Below are positions 1 to 8,861 of a stretch of DNA of 64,000 bases, piece by piece. Numbering within the stretch: position 1 is the first letter of the stretch; each line of letters starts with the position of its first letter. Where the stretch lies: positions 5,353,001 through 5,417,000 of the forward strand of contig JAPFBL010000049.1 of NCBI GenBank assembly GCA_026182355.1, written 5' to 3'. The stretch comes from Hermatobates lingyangjiaoensis. Taxonomy: Eukaryota; Arthropoda; Insecta; Hemiptera; Hermatobatidae. Under the pieces are notes generated by a model. That model was not told the origin of the DNA and searched no databases. It saw nothing but the letters and a program-made list of their open reading frames with translations. The position numbers were made by a program, and so were the translations under genes.

Positions 1-1470
1 CTGAGAATGTCATTAACTTTAGTTAACGAAATGTTAACCCCGTTCACACCGAGAGAGTATAGCATTACATCAGCAATAGAATTCCTAGATCTTCTGAAAA
101 CTTCTGACGCACAAGGTACCATAGCCTCGCTGGACGTAGAATCGCTGTTTACCAATGTGCCAGTTGACAAAACAATAGAATACATACTTGCAAGGGTGTA
201 CCCTAATGATAGCCAGCCACTTGTTAACATAGAGAAGAGAGACCTCAAGGCACTTTTAGAGCTTTGCACAAAAAAGGCCCCCTTTACTTGCCCAAATGGA
301 AAAATGTACCAACAGATTGATGGTGTTGCTATGGGCTCACCCCTAGGAGTCTTATTCGCTAACTGGTATATGGGCCAAACCGAGAAAGATCTTTTTAAGA
401 AGTTAGACAAACCTACAATATACGTCAGATACATTGACGACATTTTCGTCTTATCGAAAGGTGAAGAAGAAATCCAGCTACTGCTTCAAGAACTAAAGGA
501 AGCCTCTGGTCTTAACTTAACAGTGGAACATAGCGTGAATGGAAACCTACCTTTCTTGGACATCCTTATTCAGCAAACGCAGCACATGTTTAGCACGTCA
601 GTGTACCGAAAACCGACGAACCCTGGACTCTGCCTCAATGGTAGTAGTGAATGCTCGGAACAGTATAGGAGATCAACTATCCGAGCATACGTACGTAGAG
701 CAGTTACACACTGCAGCAGTTGGAAATTAATTCATGAAGAATTAGATAAATCCACGCAGGTGCTCCTGAACAACGGCTATAGTAATAAAGAAATATCGAG
801 TGTTATCAAGAGGCAAATGGATAGGTGGTATACCGAAGAAAAAGGGAATGAAATCGACAACACAGGGCAAGAAATCCTACTATATTACCGAGGATATATG
901 AATAATCAATACCGACAAGATGAAATAGCACTTAAGAAGGTCATTAAGAATAACGTCAAAACCACAGATCCTAATGACAAAATAAAATTAAGAATATATT
1001 ATAAAAATAGCAAAACTCAAGACCTCATATTAAGAAACCGTCGTGGAGAAGCTGTACCAGACTTGCAGAAGTGTCACCTAATATATAAATATACATGCAA
1101 TACAGGGGACTGCGCAACCCTGCCCTCAAATTATTATATTGGGATGACAACCACTAGGCTTTCAAGACGGCTGAGCATGCATTTAGTGAATGCGGCCCCC
1201 AAGAACCATGCTAGGGAAGCCCATAGTATGGCTTTAACACGGAAAATGTTAGAAGAAGGCACAACTATTTTGCAGATGAACAGCGATAGTAATAGGTTAA
1301 AAATAATTGAAGCACTCTATATTAAAGATCTTAACCCTGTCATCAACGCACAAATAAGTGATATGAATGTTATACCTAGCTGTAGAAACTTTGATAGCTC
1401 CTACAAATTAGTAATAGATGTAAGCGAATTCGATGCCCCTGTGAGCGGTGATGACCAATCGGCTGAGTAG
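1..1470 (+). CDS. Penelope-like element ORF, RT plus GIY-YIG endonuclease (PLE1), 5' end outside window
   Basis: The frame is open from the first base and ends at TAG 1468-1470; the first ATG is at 7 but the protein almost certainly starts upstream, since the RT N-terminal half is missing. Seen from the ATG: the RT palm block SLDVESLFTNVP (residues about 38-49), VAMGSPLG (about 107-114), the catalytic YIDD (about 142-145), and GNLPFLDI (about 180). A C-terminal GIY-YIG-type nuclease follows, with IYKYTC, a Cys-containing linker, YYIGMTTTRLSRRL (about 376) and IIEALYIKDLNPVIN with the metal-binding Glu. This order is diagnostic of Penelope-like retroelements. No internal stop over 490 codons suggests a fairly young copy. 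Activity cannot be judged without the missing 5' part. Confidence 0.93.
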   Translation: MRMSLTLVNEMLTPFTPREYSITSAIEFLDLLKTSDAQGTIASLDVESLFTNVPVDKTIEYILARVYPNDSQPLVNIEKRDLKALLELCTKKAPFTCPNGKMYQQIDGVAMGSPLGVLFANWYMGQTEKDLFKKLDKPTIYVRYIDDIFVLSKGEEEIQLLLQELKEASGLNLTVEHSVNGNLPFLDILIQQTQHMFSTSVYRKPTNPGLCLNGSSECSEQYRRSTIRAYVRRAVTHCSSWKLIHEELDKSTQVLLNNGYSNKEISSVIKRQMDRWYTEEKGNEIDNTGQEILLYYRGYMNNQYRQDEIALKKVIKNNVKTTDPNDKIKLRIYYKNSKTQDLILRNRRGEAVPDLQKCHLIYKYTCNTGDCATLPSNYYIGMTTTRLSRRLSMHLVNAAPKNHAREAHSMALTRKMLEEGTTILQMNSDSNRLKIIEALYIKDLNPVINAQISDMNVIPSCRNFDSSYKLVIDVSEFDAPVSGDDQSAE

Positions 1471-1630
1471 CCATGGGAGGCCGGGTGACTGGTTAGGCTG
1501 GCTAGCATAGTCAACCAATCACATGCGGTGCCTAGTGGTAAGCTTGACAGATCTGGTCCTGAACGCTGATTGGATCGAGTTTTGCATTAGTTTTATCATA
1601 TATATAAGTTCAATTTTCCCTTTTTGTTAA

Positions 1631-1665
1631 CCTGAAGATGACCTATGTTAGAGGCCGAAAGCTTG
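1631..1665 (+). ncRNA. Hammerhead-like motif in PLE1 3' region
   Basis: CTGAAGA (1632-1638) fits the hammerhead core CUGANGA. It is followed by a weak hairpin (imperfect CCT/AGG pairing) and then GAAAGCTT (1657-1664). PLE terminal repeats are known to carry short hammerhead ribozyme variants. The stem II here is poor, so this copy may be inactive. Confidence 0.5.
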
Positions 1666-1717
1666 TTTATACATCTAATTTGTTTTTCCTTGTTATAAAG
1701 ACCTTCGTTTCAACAAG

Positions 1718-1898
1718 TTGTTTTTACTTACCTGCTCATGCATAAATATGTCGCTTGGACAAATGATTTGGGAATTAACACCAGCCCACCGGAAAGTTGT
1801 AAGAAAACTAGAGCAGACCAGCCTAAAAGTCGTGAACGCAGAAGCTGCTGTTTACTTTAATCAAATATGCCTACGGGAAGATTTGCTGCCCTCATACA

Positions 1899-1901
<3 letters not shown>
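1718..1901 (+). pseudogene. Start of a second tandem PLE1 unit, interrupted
   Basis: An ORF begins just downstream of the PLE1 hammerhead-like motif (in-frame ATGs at 1718 and 1748). It encodes a Leu/Lys/Ala-rich helical stretch (RKLEQTSLKVVNAEAAVYF) followed by CLREDLLPSYTNI. That resembles the N-terminal helical segment plus xxPxxxN motif of PLE ORFs. It stops being PLE-like at the (TA)n tract at about 1902, where a palindromic unit lies. Tandem, partly duplicated copies are the usual PLE arrangement, so this is read as the 5' end of a following unit. The N-terminal assignment is inference. Confidence 0.5.
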
Positions 1902-1952
<51 letters not shown>

Positions 1953-2004
1953 CTGTTTTGTTATTGAGGGCTAGGTCAAATAAAAGAAAATAAACTCCTT
2001 TCTA

Positions 2005-2043
2005 GGCCGACGTTTCGATGTATTTGTACATCATCTTCAGGGC
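2005..2043 (-). ncRNA. Hammerhead-like ribozyme motif, left arm of P1
   Basis: This is the mirror copy of the right-arm motif: on the minus strand CTGAAGA is 2040-2034 and GAAACGTC ends at 2009. Two head-to-head motifs in one transcript could also pair with each other instead of folding separately. Confidence 0.6.
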
Positions 2044-2670
2044 TAAAATTAGAGTAAGACTATAATACATTTATCAAAACAATCTACAACTCACACAGAG
2101 AAATAACACACATTTTTTGTTAAGACCAACAGATACATACAAAAGGTTATTTTATAATCTGAGTTGTTGAGTACACATCTATTTAAAAATATCAGACAAA
2201 AGGAAATTAGTTTTACCTTGGAAAGTGTGCTAATGGTTATTTAAGTTACATAAGAATTAATTGGTTGTTGAGTACCCCATTTCCACAAAACAGGGCGGGT
2301 GAACATATGAAGGTTACATGAAGAAAGGTTAGTTTATGACTTAAGGTTATCATCCATGTTACAATGATTTAATATTGTTAAATATTAACACCCGCCCTGT
2401 TTTGTGGAAATGATAGATGAATATAACAAGTAGTGTTTTTCGGATTTATAACCAATTAATTCTTATGTAACTTAAATAACCATTAGCACACTTTCCAAGG
2501 TAAAACTAATTTCCTGTTGTCTGATATTTTTAAATTGATGTGTACTCAACAACTCAGATTATAAAATAACCTTTTGTATGTATCTGTTGGTCTTAACAAA
2601 AAATGTGTGTTATTTCTCTGTGTGAGTTGTAGATTGTTTTGATAAATGTATTATAGTCTTACTCTAATTT

Positions 2671-2712
2671 TAGCCCTGAAGATGATGTACAAATACATCG
2701 AAACGTCGGCCT
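2671..2712 (+). ncRNA. Hammerhead-like ribozyme motif, right arm of P1
   Basis: CTGAAGA (2676-2682) is followed by one extra T, a perfect 6-bp stem GATGTA/TACATC with a CAAA loop, then GAAACGTC ending at 2707. GCC upstream can pair with GGC from 2708 as stem I. With a minimal stem III (A15.1-U16.1), cleavage would fall after 2707. Compensated stems and the GUC site make this a good hammerhead variant candidate. Confidence 0.65.
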
Positions 2713-2823
2713 AGAAAGGAGTTTATTTTCTTTTATTTGACCTAGCCCTCAATAACAAAACAGTGAATAGAATAGAAGAGGTCAATAACAATTTTTGAGT
2801 TTATATATATATATATATATATA

Positions 2824-2888
2824 GTAGGTGTGTTCTCTAATCGGGGTTCGGTCAATTTTCCAGGATAAAAAATCAAACTCTCGTTGCC
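2824..2888 (-). repeat. Inverted copy of the PLE2 3' terminus
   Basis: This segment is the reverse complement of 3813-3877 (and of 6734-6798). It joins the upstream pseudo-LTR at 2888/2889. Its inner edge corresponds to the base directly after GAAACGTT at 3805-3812. Confidence 0.88.
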
Positions 2889-2924
2889 TTATTGTTACAG
2901 AAAAATTGTTATCCGAAGAACTGA

Positions 2925-3485
2925 GTTGAACGATATTGGTTAAGATATTTAAGACAGCAACCAGCACATTCAAATGAAGATCATGCTGAACTGGAAGTTA
3001 TAAATAGGAAGTATTTCAAATTTCCTTATGTTGAGGGCTTATCACAATCAATTAGAAAAGTGTTCAAACGAAACGTACCTGAAGTTACACTGGCATTTTA
3101 TAATAAAAGAAAAAATAAATCTTTATTTTCAAATTTGAAAGAAAAAATACCGAAGGAGTTACAAAGTAACCTCATTTATGCCATCAAATGTAAAGACTGT
3201 GACAAGTGTTACTATGGTGAAACTAGTCGTTTTCTCAAAGAAAGGTTGTACCAACATAATTATTCCATAAGAACAAATAAAAGTAACGCAACAGCCTTAG
3301 CTGGGCATGCAATAAACGAATGTCACACGTTCGATTTTGAAGATACAACTATAATAGAAAAAGAAAAAGATGAGCAAAGAAGGAAGACACTTGAGATGTT
3401 ATATATTAAAAAGGATCTAAGTTCGATTAATCATAGAAGTGATATTACTAATTTAAGTAATATTTATTCTGGAGTGTTGTGCTGA
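2925..3485 (+). CDS. GIY-YIG endonuclease segment of the truncated upstream PLE2 unit
   Basis: Open from the codon after TGA 2922-2924 to TGA 3483-3485. No ATG lies near its beginning; a GTG stands at 3060. It contains LIYAIKCKDCDKCYYGETSR, FLKERLYQH and KTLEMLYIKKDLSSIN, i.e. GIY, YIG, Arg and Glu landmarks of the GIY-YIG fold, with a Cys cluster just before YYG. It differs from the downstream copy by one clear residue (AINECHTF versus AINEGHTF). Lacking the RT it cannot act alone. It is part of the pseudo-LTR and probably only a by-product of tandem retrotransposition. Confidence 0.8.
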   Translation, partial: VERYWLRYLRQQPAHSNEDHAELEVINRKYFKFPYVEGLSQSIRKVFKRNVPEVTLAFYNKRKNKSLFSNLKEKIPKELQSNLIYAIKCKDCDKCYYGETSRFLKERLYQHNYSIRTNKSNATALAGHAINECHTFDFEDTTIIEKEKDEQRRKTLEMLYIKKDLSSINHRSDITNLSNIYSGVLC

Positions 3486-3778
3486 GGTTTAGTGAAATTT
3501 GATTTATTTAGTTCCCTTGAGTGAACAGTGTTGAGGTTATTTGTAATGTTATCTTATTAGTCTAGTCGAAGGTTTTGTCCGGCTAACATTGTTGTTCCTT
3601 TAAATAATGTAAATTTCATTTTCTTAGTTAAAAAATTCTTACTTCTGTAAGTAATATTGTTTTATGTATCTCTGAAATATTTCTGCTTGTAATATTCATG
3701 AGTTGTAACAATCCATTTTCATATTGTGTATATGTTTGATGTTGATATGTGATTTCTTATTATCCTTTGTTTGTAGGC

Positions 3779-3816
3779 CTATGAAAAAGGTTTTAAATAA
3801 AACCGAAACGTTGGCA
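3779..3816 (+). ncRNA. Hammerhead-like motif with unusual core, upstream pseudo-LTR
   Basis: GGCC leads into CTATGAAAAA, then GGTTTT/AAAACC with an AAAT loop, then GAAACGTT (3805-3812) and GGC. Stem II, the GAAA box and a GUU cleavage triplet are present. The 5' core is CTATGA rather than CUGANGA, so catalysis is uncertain. Confidence 0.45.
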
Positions 3817-3943
3817 ACGAGAGTTTGATTTTTTATCCTGGAAAATTGACCGAACCCCGATTAGAGAACACACCTATTCTATCAAACGGTCGATATATTA
3901 TTGAATCTGTTATATATACATTTGGGTTTATATAAGAAGAAAT

Positions 3944-5845
3944 ATGGGTTTTTATGAGGATATAAGAAGAGTATATGGAGAAGATGTGAGTGAATGTTTG
4001 AAGAAGTGGAGAAGTTACATTGTGAAATTAGCTAAACAATCAAGTAGAAGAATTTTCTTATTAAAATGTCGAAGTTCCTGTTTGTTTCCAAAACATATTA
4101 GTGATTATGTTAATTCAGTGCATGGTTTAGTAGTGAGTGATAGCCCTTTTCATAGAGAAATGGAAAAAGTGTTAAATCGTTTTAAACAAGGCGTTTTGAA
4201 CATTGAAATTAAAGTTACCATCTGGCGTATTAACAGTGTAAATAGTCTTATTAGTGGATGTTTAGAATTTGCTCGAAGTAAATTACCAGAAATGATTTTA
4301 GAAAACTATATTATTTCAATGAATAGTCTTAAAGAGTTTATATTTAATAAAAGTAAATATAATTTACAAAAGAAGATGCATAACCTTCATCTAAAACAAG
4401 GTAAAGGTTTCTTTGACTATTCTGGAGATTTGGCTGTAACTAATTTAACCAATGTTGAAATTCCTAGGGATAGTCTTCATTTACTCTCATTGGGAGAAAA
4501 ATTTGCAATTGAAGTTGGTAAAAAAGAAGATATTCCTACATTTGATATTATAGGAGATTTAGAAAAGATTTTTTCATCCCTAAATATGGAAAACAGTGAT
4601 ACAATTAGAAGCCAATGTGTAAATATAATTACAAACCACGGAAACCGATTAAATAATTTTTCAAATCGATTAAAAAGGCAAAATGCATGTATAGAAAGTT
4701 GCTATAAGAAAACTTATAAGTTTTTAAGAGAACATAGAGAAATTGTGGTTTGTAAAAGTGACAAATCTGGTAATACTGTGATAATCAAAAAAGAAGAGTA
4801 TAAAGAAAAAATGAAAACTCTCTTAGAAGATAGTGAAACATATTCAATCACAAGAAGAGATCCTTCATCAACATTACGAAATAAAGTAAACAAGATAGTT
4901 GATGAACTGAAGAAGACACTATGTATAGATCTACGTCAAGCTTCGAAATTAAAATCTTACAATGGAATAGCACCAAGAATATATGGTTTAGTGAAGCTAC
5001 ACAAGCCAGGTTTTCCTCTCCGTCCTATCGTGTCGTTCATTGGAAGTCCAACTTATGAACTGTCTAAATATATAGAGAAATATCTTAGTTACATTACTAA
5101 CAAGAATGAATTGAATGTAAAAAATTCATTAGAATTCAAACAAGCCCTTTCAAATCAAATACTAAGTGATGACGTAATTATGATTTCACTAGATGTTCAG
5201 TCGTTGTTTACTAATATACCTTTAGATCTAGCATTTGATTTAGTAAATAAACAGTGGAATAAGATTAGTTCACAGGTTGGAATGTCGAAAAAGGTTTTCC
5301 TTTCTATACTGGACCTTATATGTGAAGCAAGGTATTTCACCTTTGATGGTACTATTTATAAACAAAAATATGGATTACCAATGGGATCACCAATTTCACC
5401 AGTTCTCGCAAATATAGTTATGATTGAACTATTGGAAAACAGTATCAATAAATTAGGTACGAAGGTGAAATTTATTAAATTATATGTGGACGATTTGTTT
5501 GTAATTATTGAAAAGGGAGAAGAAGAGAATGTATTAAATATATTTAATTCTTTTCATAATCGTCTACAATTCACTTGTGAAGTAGAGAAAGATGGAAATC
5601 TGCCATTCTTAGATGTGAAAGTTATAAGAGGTGAAAATGGCAATATCTTAACGGATTGGTTTAAAAAACCTACCAGTGCTGCAAGAATCCTGAACTACCA
5701 TTCTTCTCATGCTATAAACCAAAAATTAAATTGCGTCCAAAATTTGGTTAAAAAAGTTATTGAAATAAGTAGTCCATGTTTTCTAAATGAAAATAAGAAA
5801 AGGGTGAAATTATTGTTACAGAAAAATTGTTATCCGAAGAACTGA
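3944..5845 (+). CDS. PLE2 reverse transcriptase, ends at in-frame TGA before the endonuclease
   Basis: ATG at 3944, 633 codons, stop TGA 5843-5845. Seen in order: a basic helical N-terminus; DKSGNTVIIKKEEY (about residue 276); FPLRPIVSFIGSPTYELS (about 365); ISLDVQSLFTNIPLD (about 413) with the first catalytic Asp; YGLPMGSPISPVLAN (about 475); the catalytic YVDD (about 513-516); GNLPFLDV (about 552). These are the PLE reverse-transcriptase blocks. The ATG lies just after the upstream pseudo-LTR, and nothing PLE-like precedes it in frame. After the TGA the same frame stays open for another 187 codons through the GIY-YIG domain. The full protein would thus be about 820 residues, normal for PLEs, if the TGA were sense or read through. 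Confidence 0.93.
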   Translation: MGFYEDIRRVYGEDVSECLKKWRSYIVKLAKQSSRRIFLLKCRSSCLFPKHISDYVNSVHGLVVSDSPFHREMEKVLNRFKQGVLNIEIKVTIWRINSVNSLISGCLEFARSKLPEMILENYIISMNSLKEFIFNKSKYNLQKKMHNLHLKQGKGFFDYSGDLAVTNLTNVEIPRDSLHLLSLGEKFAIEVGKKEDIPTFDIIGDLEKIFSSLNMENSDTIRSQCVNIITNHGNRLNNFSNRLKRQNACIESCYKKTYKFLREHREIVVCKSDKSGNTVIIKKEEYKEKMKTLLEDSETYSITRRDPSSTLRNKVNKIVDELKKTLCIDLRQASKLKSYNGIAPRIYGLVKLHKPGFPLRPIVSFIGSPTYELSKYIEKYLSYITNKNELNVKNSLEFKQALSNQILSDDVIMISLDVQSLFTNIPLDLAFDLVNKQWNKISSQVGMSKKVFLSILDLICEARYFTFDGTIYKQKYGLPMGSPISPVLANIVMIELLENSINKLGTKVKFIKLYVDDLFVIIEKGEEENVLNIFNSFHNRLQFTCEVEKDGNLPFLDVKVIRGENGNILTDWFKKPTSAARILNYHSSHAINQKLNCVQNLVKKVIEISSPCFLNENKKRVKLLLQKNCYPKN

Positions 5846-6406
5846 GTTGAACGATATTGGTTAAGATATTTAAGACAGCAACCAGCACATTCAAATGAAG
5901 ATCATGCTGAACTGGAAGTTATAAATAGGAAGTATTTCAAATTTCCTTATGTTGAGGGCTTATCACAATCAATTAGAAAAGTGTTCAAACGAAACGTACC
6001 TGAAGTTACACTGGCATTTTATAATAAAAGAAAAAATAAATCTTTATTTTCAAATTTGAAAGAAAAAATACCGAAGGAGTTACAAAGTAACCTCATTTAT
6101 GCCATCAAATGTAAAGACTGTGACAAGTGTTACTATGGTGAAACTAGTCGTTTTCTCAAAGAAAGGTTGTACCAACATAATTATTCCATAAGAACAAATA
6201 AAAGTAACGCAACAGCCTTAGCTGGGCATGCAATAAACGAGGGTCACACGTTCGATTTTGAAGATACAACTATAATAGAAAAAGAAAAAGATGAGCAAAG
6301 AAGGAAGACACTTGAGATGTTATATATTAAAAAGGATCTAAGTTCGATTAATCATAGAAGTGATATTACTAATTTAAGTAATATTTATTCTGGAGTGTTG
6401 TGCTGA
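5846..6406 (+). CDS. PLE2 GIY-YIG endonuclease segment, in frame with RT after TGA
   Basis: The reading frame continues directly from the TGA through a linker into the nuclease: LIYAIKCKDCDKCYYGETSR, FLKERLYQH, AINEGHTFDF and KTLEMLYIKKDLSSIN. A Cys-rich knuckle (CKDCDKC) precedes the YYG motif. In PLEs this domain nicks the target, and the RT primes from the nick. No ATG lies near its beginning; a GTG is present at 5981. Expression would need readthrough of TGA or internal initiation. Otherwise the copy makes RT alone. Confidence 0.88.
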   Translation, partial: VERYWLRYLRQQPAHSNEDHAELEVINRKYFKFPYVEGLSQSIRKVFKRNVPEVTLAFYNKRKNKSLFSNLKEKIPKELQSNLIYAIKCKDCDKCYYGETSRFLKERLYQHNYSIRTNKSNATALAGHAINEGHTFDFEDTTIIEKEKDEQRRKTLEMLYIKKDLSSINHRSDITNLSNIYSGVLC

Positions 6407-6699
6407 GGTTTAGTGAAATTTGATTTATTTAGTTCCCTTGAGTGAACAGTGTTGAGGTTATTTGTAATGTTATCTTATTAGTCTAGTCGAAGGTTTTGTC
6501 CGGCTAACATTGTTGTTCCTTTAAATAATGTAAATTTCATTTTCTTAGTTAAAAAATTCTTACTTCTGTAAGTAATATTGTTTTATGTATCTCTGAAATA
6601 TTTCTGCTTGTAATATTCATGAGTTGTAACAATCCATTTTCATATTGTGTATATGTTTGATGTTGATATGTGATTTCTTATTATCCTTTGTTTGTAGGC

Positions 6700-6737
6700 C
6701 TATGAAAGAGGTTTTAAATAAAACCGAAACGTTGGCA
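6700..6737 (+). ncRNA. Hammerhead-like motif with unusual core, downstream pseudo-LTR
   Basis: Same structure as at 3779-3816, with CTATGAAAGA as the 5' core. GGTTTT/AAAACC stem, GAAACGTT, then GGC. Confidence 0.45.
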
Positions 6738-6867
6738 ACGAGAGTTTGATTTTTTATCCTGGAAAATTGACCGAACCCCGATTAGAGAACACACCTATTC
6801 TATCAAACGGTCGATATATTATTGAATCTGTTATATATATATATATATATAATAATCAACAAGAAAA

Positions 6868-6926
6868 CGATCCACAAAGGACAACAAATGTTTCACAGAT
6901 ATATACTGTGAAATACTGTGGATCGT
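6868..6926. repeat. Small bipartite hairpin next to PLE2
   Basis: ACGATCCACA (6868-6877) pairs with TGTGGATCGT (6917-6926), and TTTCACAG (6891-6898) with CTGTGAAA (6906-6913). The outer sequence resembles the left flank of unit P2 (8351-8380: ACGATCCA, GGACAA, GTTTCAC). It looks like an internally shortened palindromic unit that lost its ribozyme part. Confidence 0.6.
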
Positions 6927-6939
6927 ATATATAAATAAA

Positions 6940-7974
6940 ATTATAGATTCTGTTTCGACCTGCCAGTCTGACTACATCTCTCCTACTTCTTCATCTCTTC
7001 TGATCTCCAACTGAAGACAAAATCCCCGAAATATCGACCTTAGTAAGTGCTTTGTATTCCATGTAGTTTAGTTTTGTGAAGTTTGGATAGACAGACTGCC
7101 TTTTCCAATGAAGTTACAAAATCAAATCAAACATTTTATAATATCAAGCGTCTGCCACCCAGAAACTTCATGAGGAAGGGGTTGACAAGACTTCATCTCT
7201 TGTTTTTTTATTCTTTTTCTCCTTTCTCAAATTTTCACCATTTCATTTCTTCTTTGTCAACTATCAATCATATGGTTTTTCAACACATGCAAATAGAAGA
7301 ACTTATAAACACAAGTAAAGTACAAAACTCTCTGGACAACGCAAATACTAAGACTCATTAATCCAGAGATCATAAATCCACATAGATTGGATACATCAGA
7401 CAATTTGTCAACTAGGCGTTTGAAAAGTGTATCATAACAAGGTGCACAACACTTAGACCCCGACAATTACCACAATTACTCCCTATGCAATATTTTGGCA
7501 CCTCTAGCAACTAAACCCGAAGAGTTATTGACTTTATCCTTTTGATTGTTACTGGGGGTGCTTGGTAGATCCTGTTGAAACAACTAGCTGGAAAAAAAAA
7601 TTGGTACTTAAACCCCCCTGATTTACGACTCTTCATGCCTTCATACCCGGCACCACCCTCCGAATCCAGAAATTCGTATTTACATCTATGCCAACCAAAA
7701 CTACTAATGAATGCTCAATAATCCCTCACATCAATACCTCGCTCAATTTCTAATTGTATTCATCAAATCTGTAAGAACCTCCACTGACGCTGCTACCTGT
7801 TTTGGTATTTATATTGCTACTAAGCATTTCGGTCGAAGAAAAAATCAGGCCAACCTATATCATGATCACTTGTTTAGCTATTTTCGGTTAAAAACCACAA
7901 ACACACAAGGAGGATCACCCTCCTTGGACCAACGCAAATACGATTTCAGTTACCATTTAATTAGTTTAACCCCT
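6940..7974. other. No gene recognised; degraded PLE terminus then anonymous DNA
   Basis: At 7010-7045 the order CTGAAGA ... CCCCGAAATATCG looks like a decayed PLE hammerhead-like end. From about 7085 to 7970 there are only short ORFs without recognisable domains, and no splice-supported exon was found. Confidence 0.4.
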
Positions 7975-8295
7975 TTTATTGTAAAGTAAGTGCTTTACTC
8001 TCATATAATTAACAATTGAAGTGGCCCATTTCAAACCTTTATTAATAGTTTTTTGGGTTCAATCACATTTTTTCTGTAAATCAAATGTTTTGCTCCCATA
8101 CAAAGAATTTCGTAGCACCACAGCCCCAGTTCTGGTTTACACAGGCAGTCAGAGTGTATCGCTTAGAAGAGATATTTATCTCTGCTTAACAGGTTTGGGT
8201 GATCTCTTAGTCATCATCAAAAGCTGTGCGATGTCTACTTGACTCGACGTCAGTCAAGCATCCCTCCGAGTATAACCCATTGTTCTATTTGAGTA
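7975..8295 (+). repeat. LTR-like direct repeat, left copy
   Basis: Similar to 10258-10560. Shared blocks in the same order include TTTGCTC..CATA, GCAGCCCCAGTTCTG, TTTACACAGGCA, AGAGTGTAT, AAGCTGTG, TTGACTCGAC, CATCCCTCC and TATAACCCAT. The two copies flank the env-like relic and may be old LTRs. They are diverged with indels, so boundaries are approximate. Confidence 0.5.
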
Positions 8296-8370
8296 GTAAT
8301 TAAAAACTCGTCACTCAGCCACCAAGTATGTATATATTGTAAACAGGAAAACGATCCAAAAGGACAATAA

Positions 8371-8553
8371 ACGTTTCACGGTAAATCACAAACACACTTA
8401 CTGTCTCTAATTTTCGGTTGAACCGTCATCAGGAGACACCAAACGCACTTGCGAAGCGACGGAGACGCTCTCCTTATGACGGTTCAACCGAAAATTAGAG
8501 ATAATAAGTGTGTTTGTTCCTTTATTCTGTGTTTGTGATTTACCGTGAAACGT
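8371..8553. mobile_element. Palindromic PLE-derived unit P2
   Basis: Left arm 8371-8436 is the reverse complement of 8469-8553 apart from a short indel. On the minus strand of the left arm CTGATGA is followed by C, a GGT/ACC hairpin and CGAAAA, a canonical hammerhead CUGAUGA core. The right arm has the same hairpin with a mutated core (CTTATGA). The loop is 8437-8468. The unit lies between the two LTR-like repeats. Confidence 0.72.
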
Positions 8554-8861
8554 ATATATATAAACATCCCATAAGATCAATACCTTAAATTACGCAGAAG
8601 GTACACAAAAAAGGAACTGACAAAACTCACTTTCATAATTCAACGATTATGAAATCTCACTCCCATACAATATTACAACATAGAATTACTGAAAAAACAA
8701 ATACTGTGAACACAAGATCAATATCGTAGAATTTACTAAATCTAAACGAAGCAGAGAGAAAATATTACAGAATTGTAAATTATATAAGACTCATTTAATA
8801 AGGTAAAATAATAAAATAGAAATCAATTAATTTAAAACCAACATCCAATAAAGTAAAACGA

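Larger units (their letters stand above)
1949..2768. mobile_element. Palindromic PLE-derived unit P1
   Basis: The left arm 1949-2301 is the reverse complement of the right arm 2399-2768, apart from an asymmetric insertion of about 40 bp near the centre. Each arm carries a PLE-type hammerhead-like motif (CTGAAGA ... GAAACGTC). The unit is bordered by long (TA)n on the left (about 1902-1948) and by a (TA)n tract on the right (about 2801-2822). It has no coding capacity. It interrupts the second PLE1 unit. The same architecture recurs six more times in the window with unrelated arm sequences. Confidence 0.8.
2889..3918 (+). repeat. Upstream pseudo-LTR of PLE2
   Basis: Direct repeat of 5810-6839. 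It begins inside the 3' part of the RT ORF, carries the same TGA (2922-2924), the whole GIY-YIG domain and the hammerhead-like 3' end. It is therefore a truncated first unit of a tandem pair rather than a true LTR. Confidence 0.88.
2824..6839 (+). mobile_element. Near-complete young Penelope-like element PLE2
   Basis: The order is: inverted terminal fragment 2824-2888, upstream partial copy 2889-3918, full coding unit 3944-6406, 3' region to 6839. The 1,030-bp direct repeats 2889-3918 and 5810-6839 (offset exactly 2921) differ at only a handful of positions, including GAATGT versus GAGGGT and ATGAAAAAGG versus ATGAAAGAGG. That near identity indicates a recent insertion. (TA)n lies at both outer edges. 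Partial tandem repeats (pseudo-LTRs) plus terminal inversion are characteristic of Penelope-like elements. Confidence 0.9.
5810..6839 (+). repeat. Downstream pseudo-LTR of PLE2
   Basis: Direct repeat of 2889-3918. It includes the RT C-terminus, TGA 5843-5845, the GIY-YIG segment, the 3' UTR and a terminal hammerhead-like motif (about 6700-6733). It runs into (TA)n at 6831-6850. Confidence 0.88.

Noticed and set aside
539..730. 63-codon ORF inside PLE1
   Set aside because: Shadow frame of the RT ORF.
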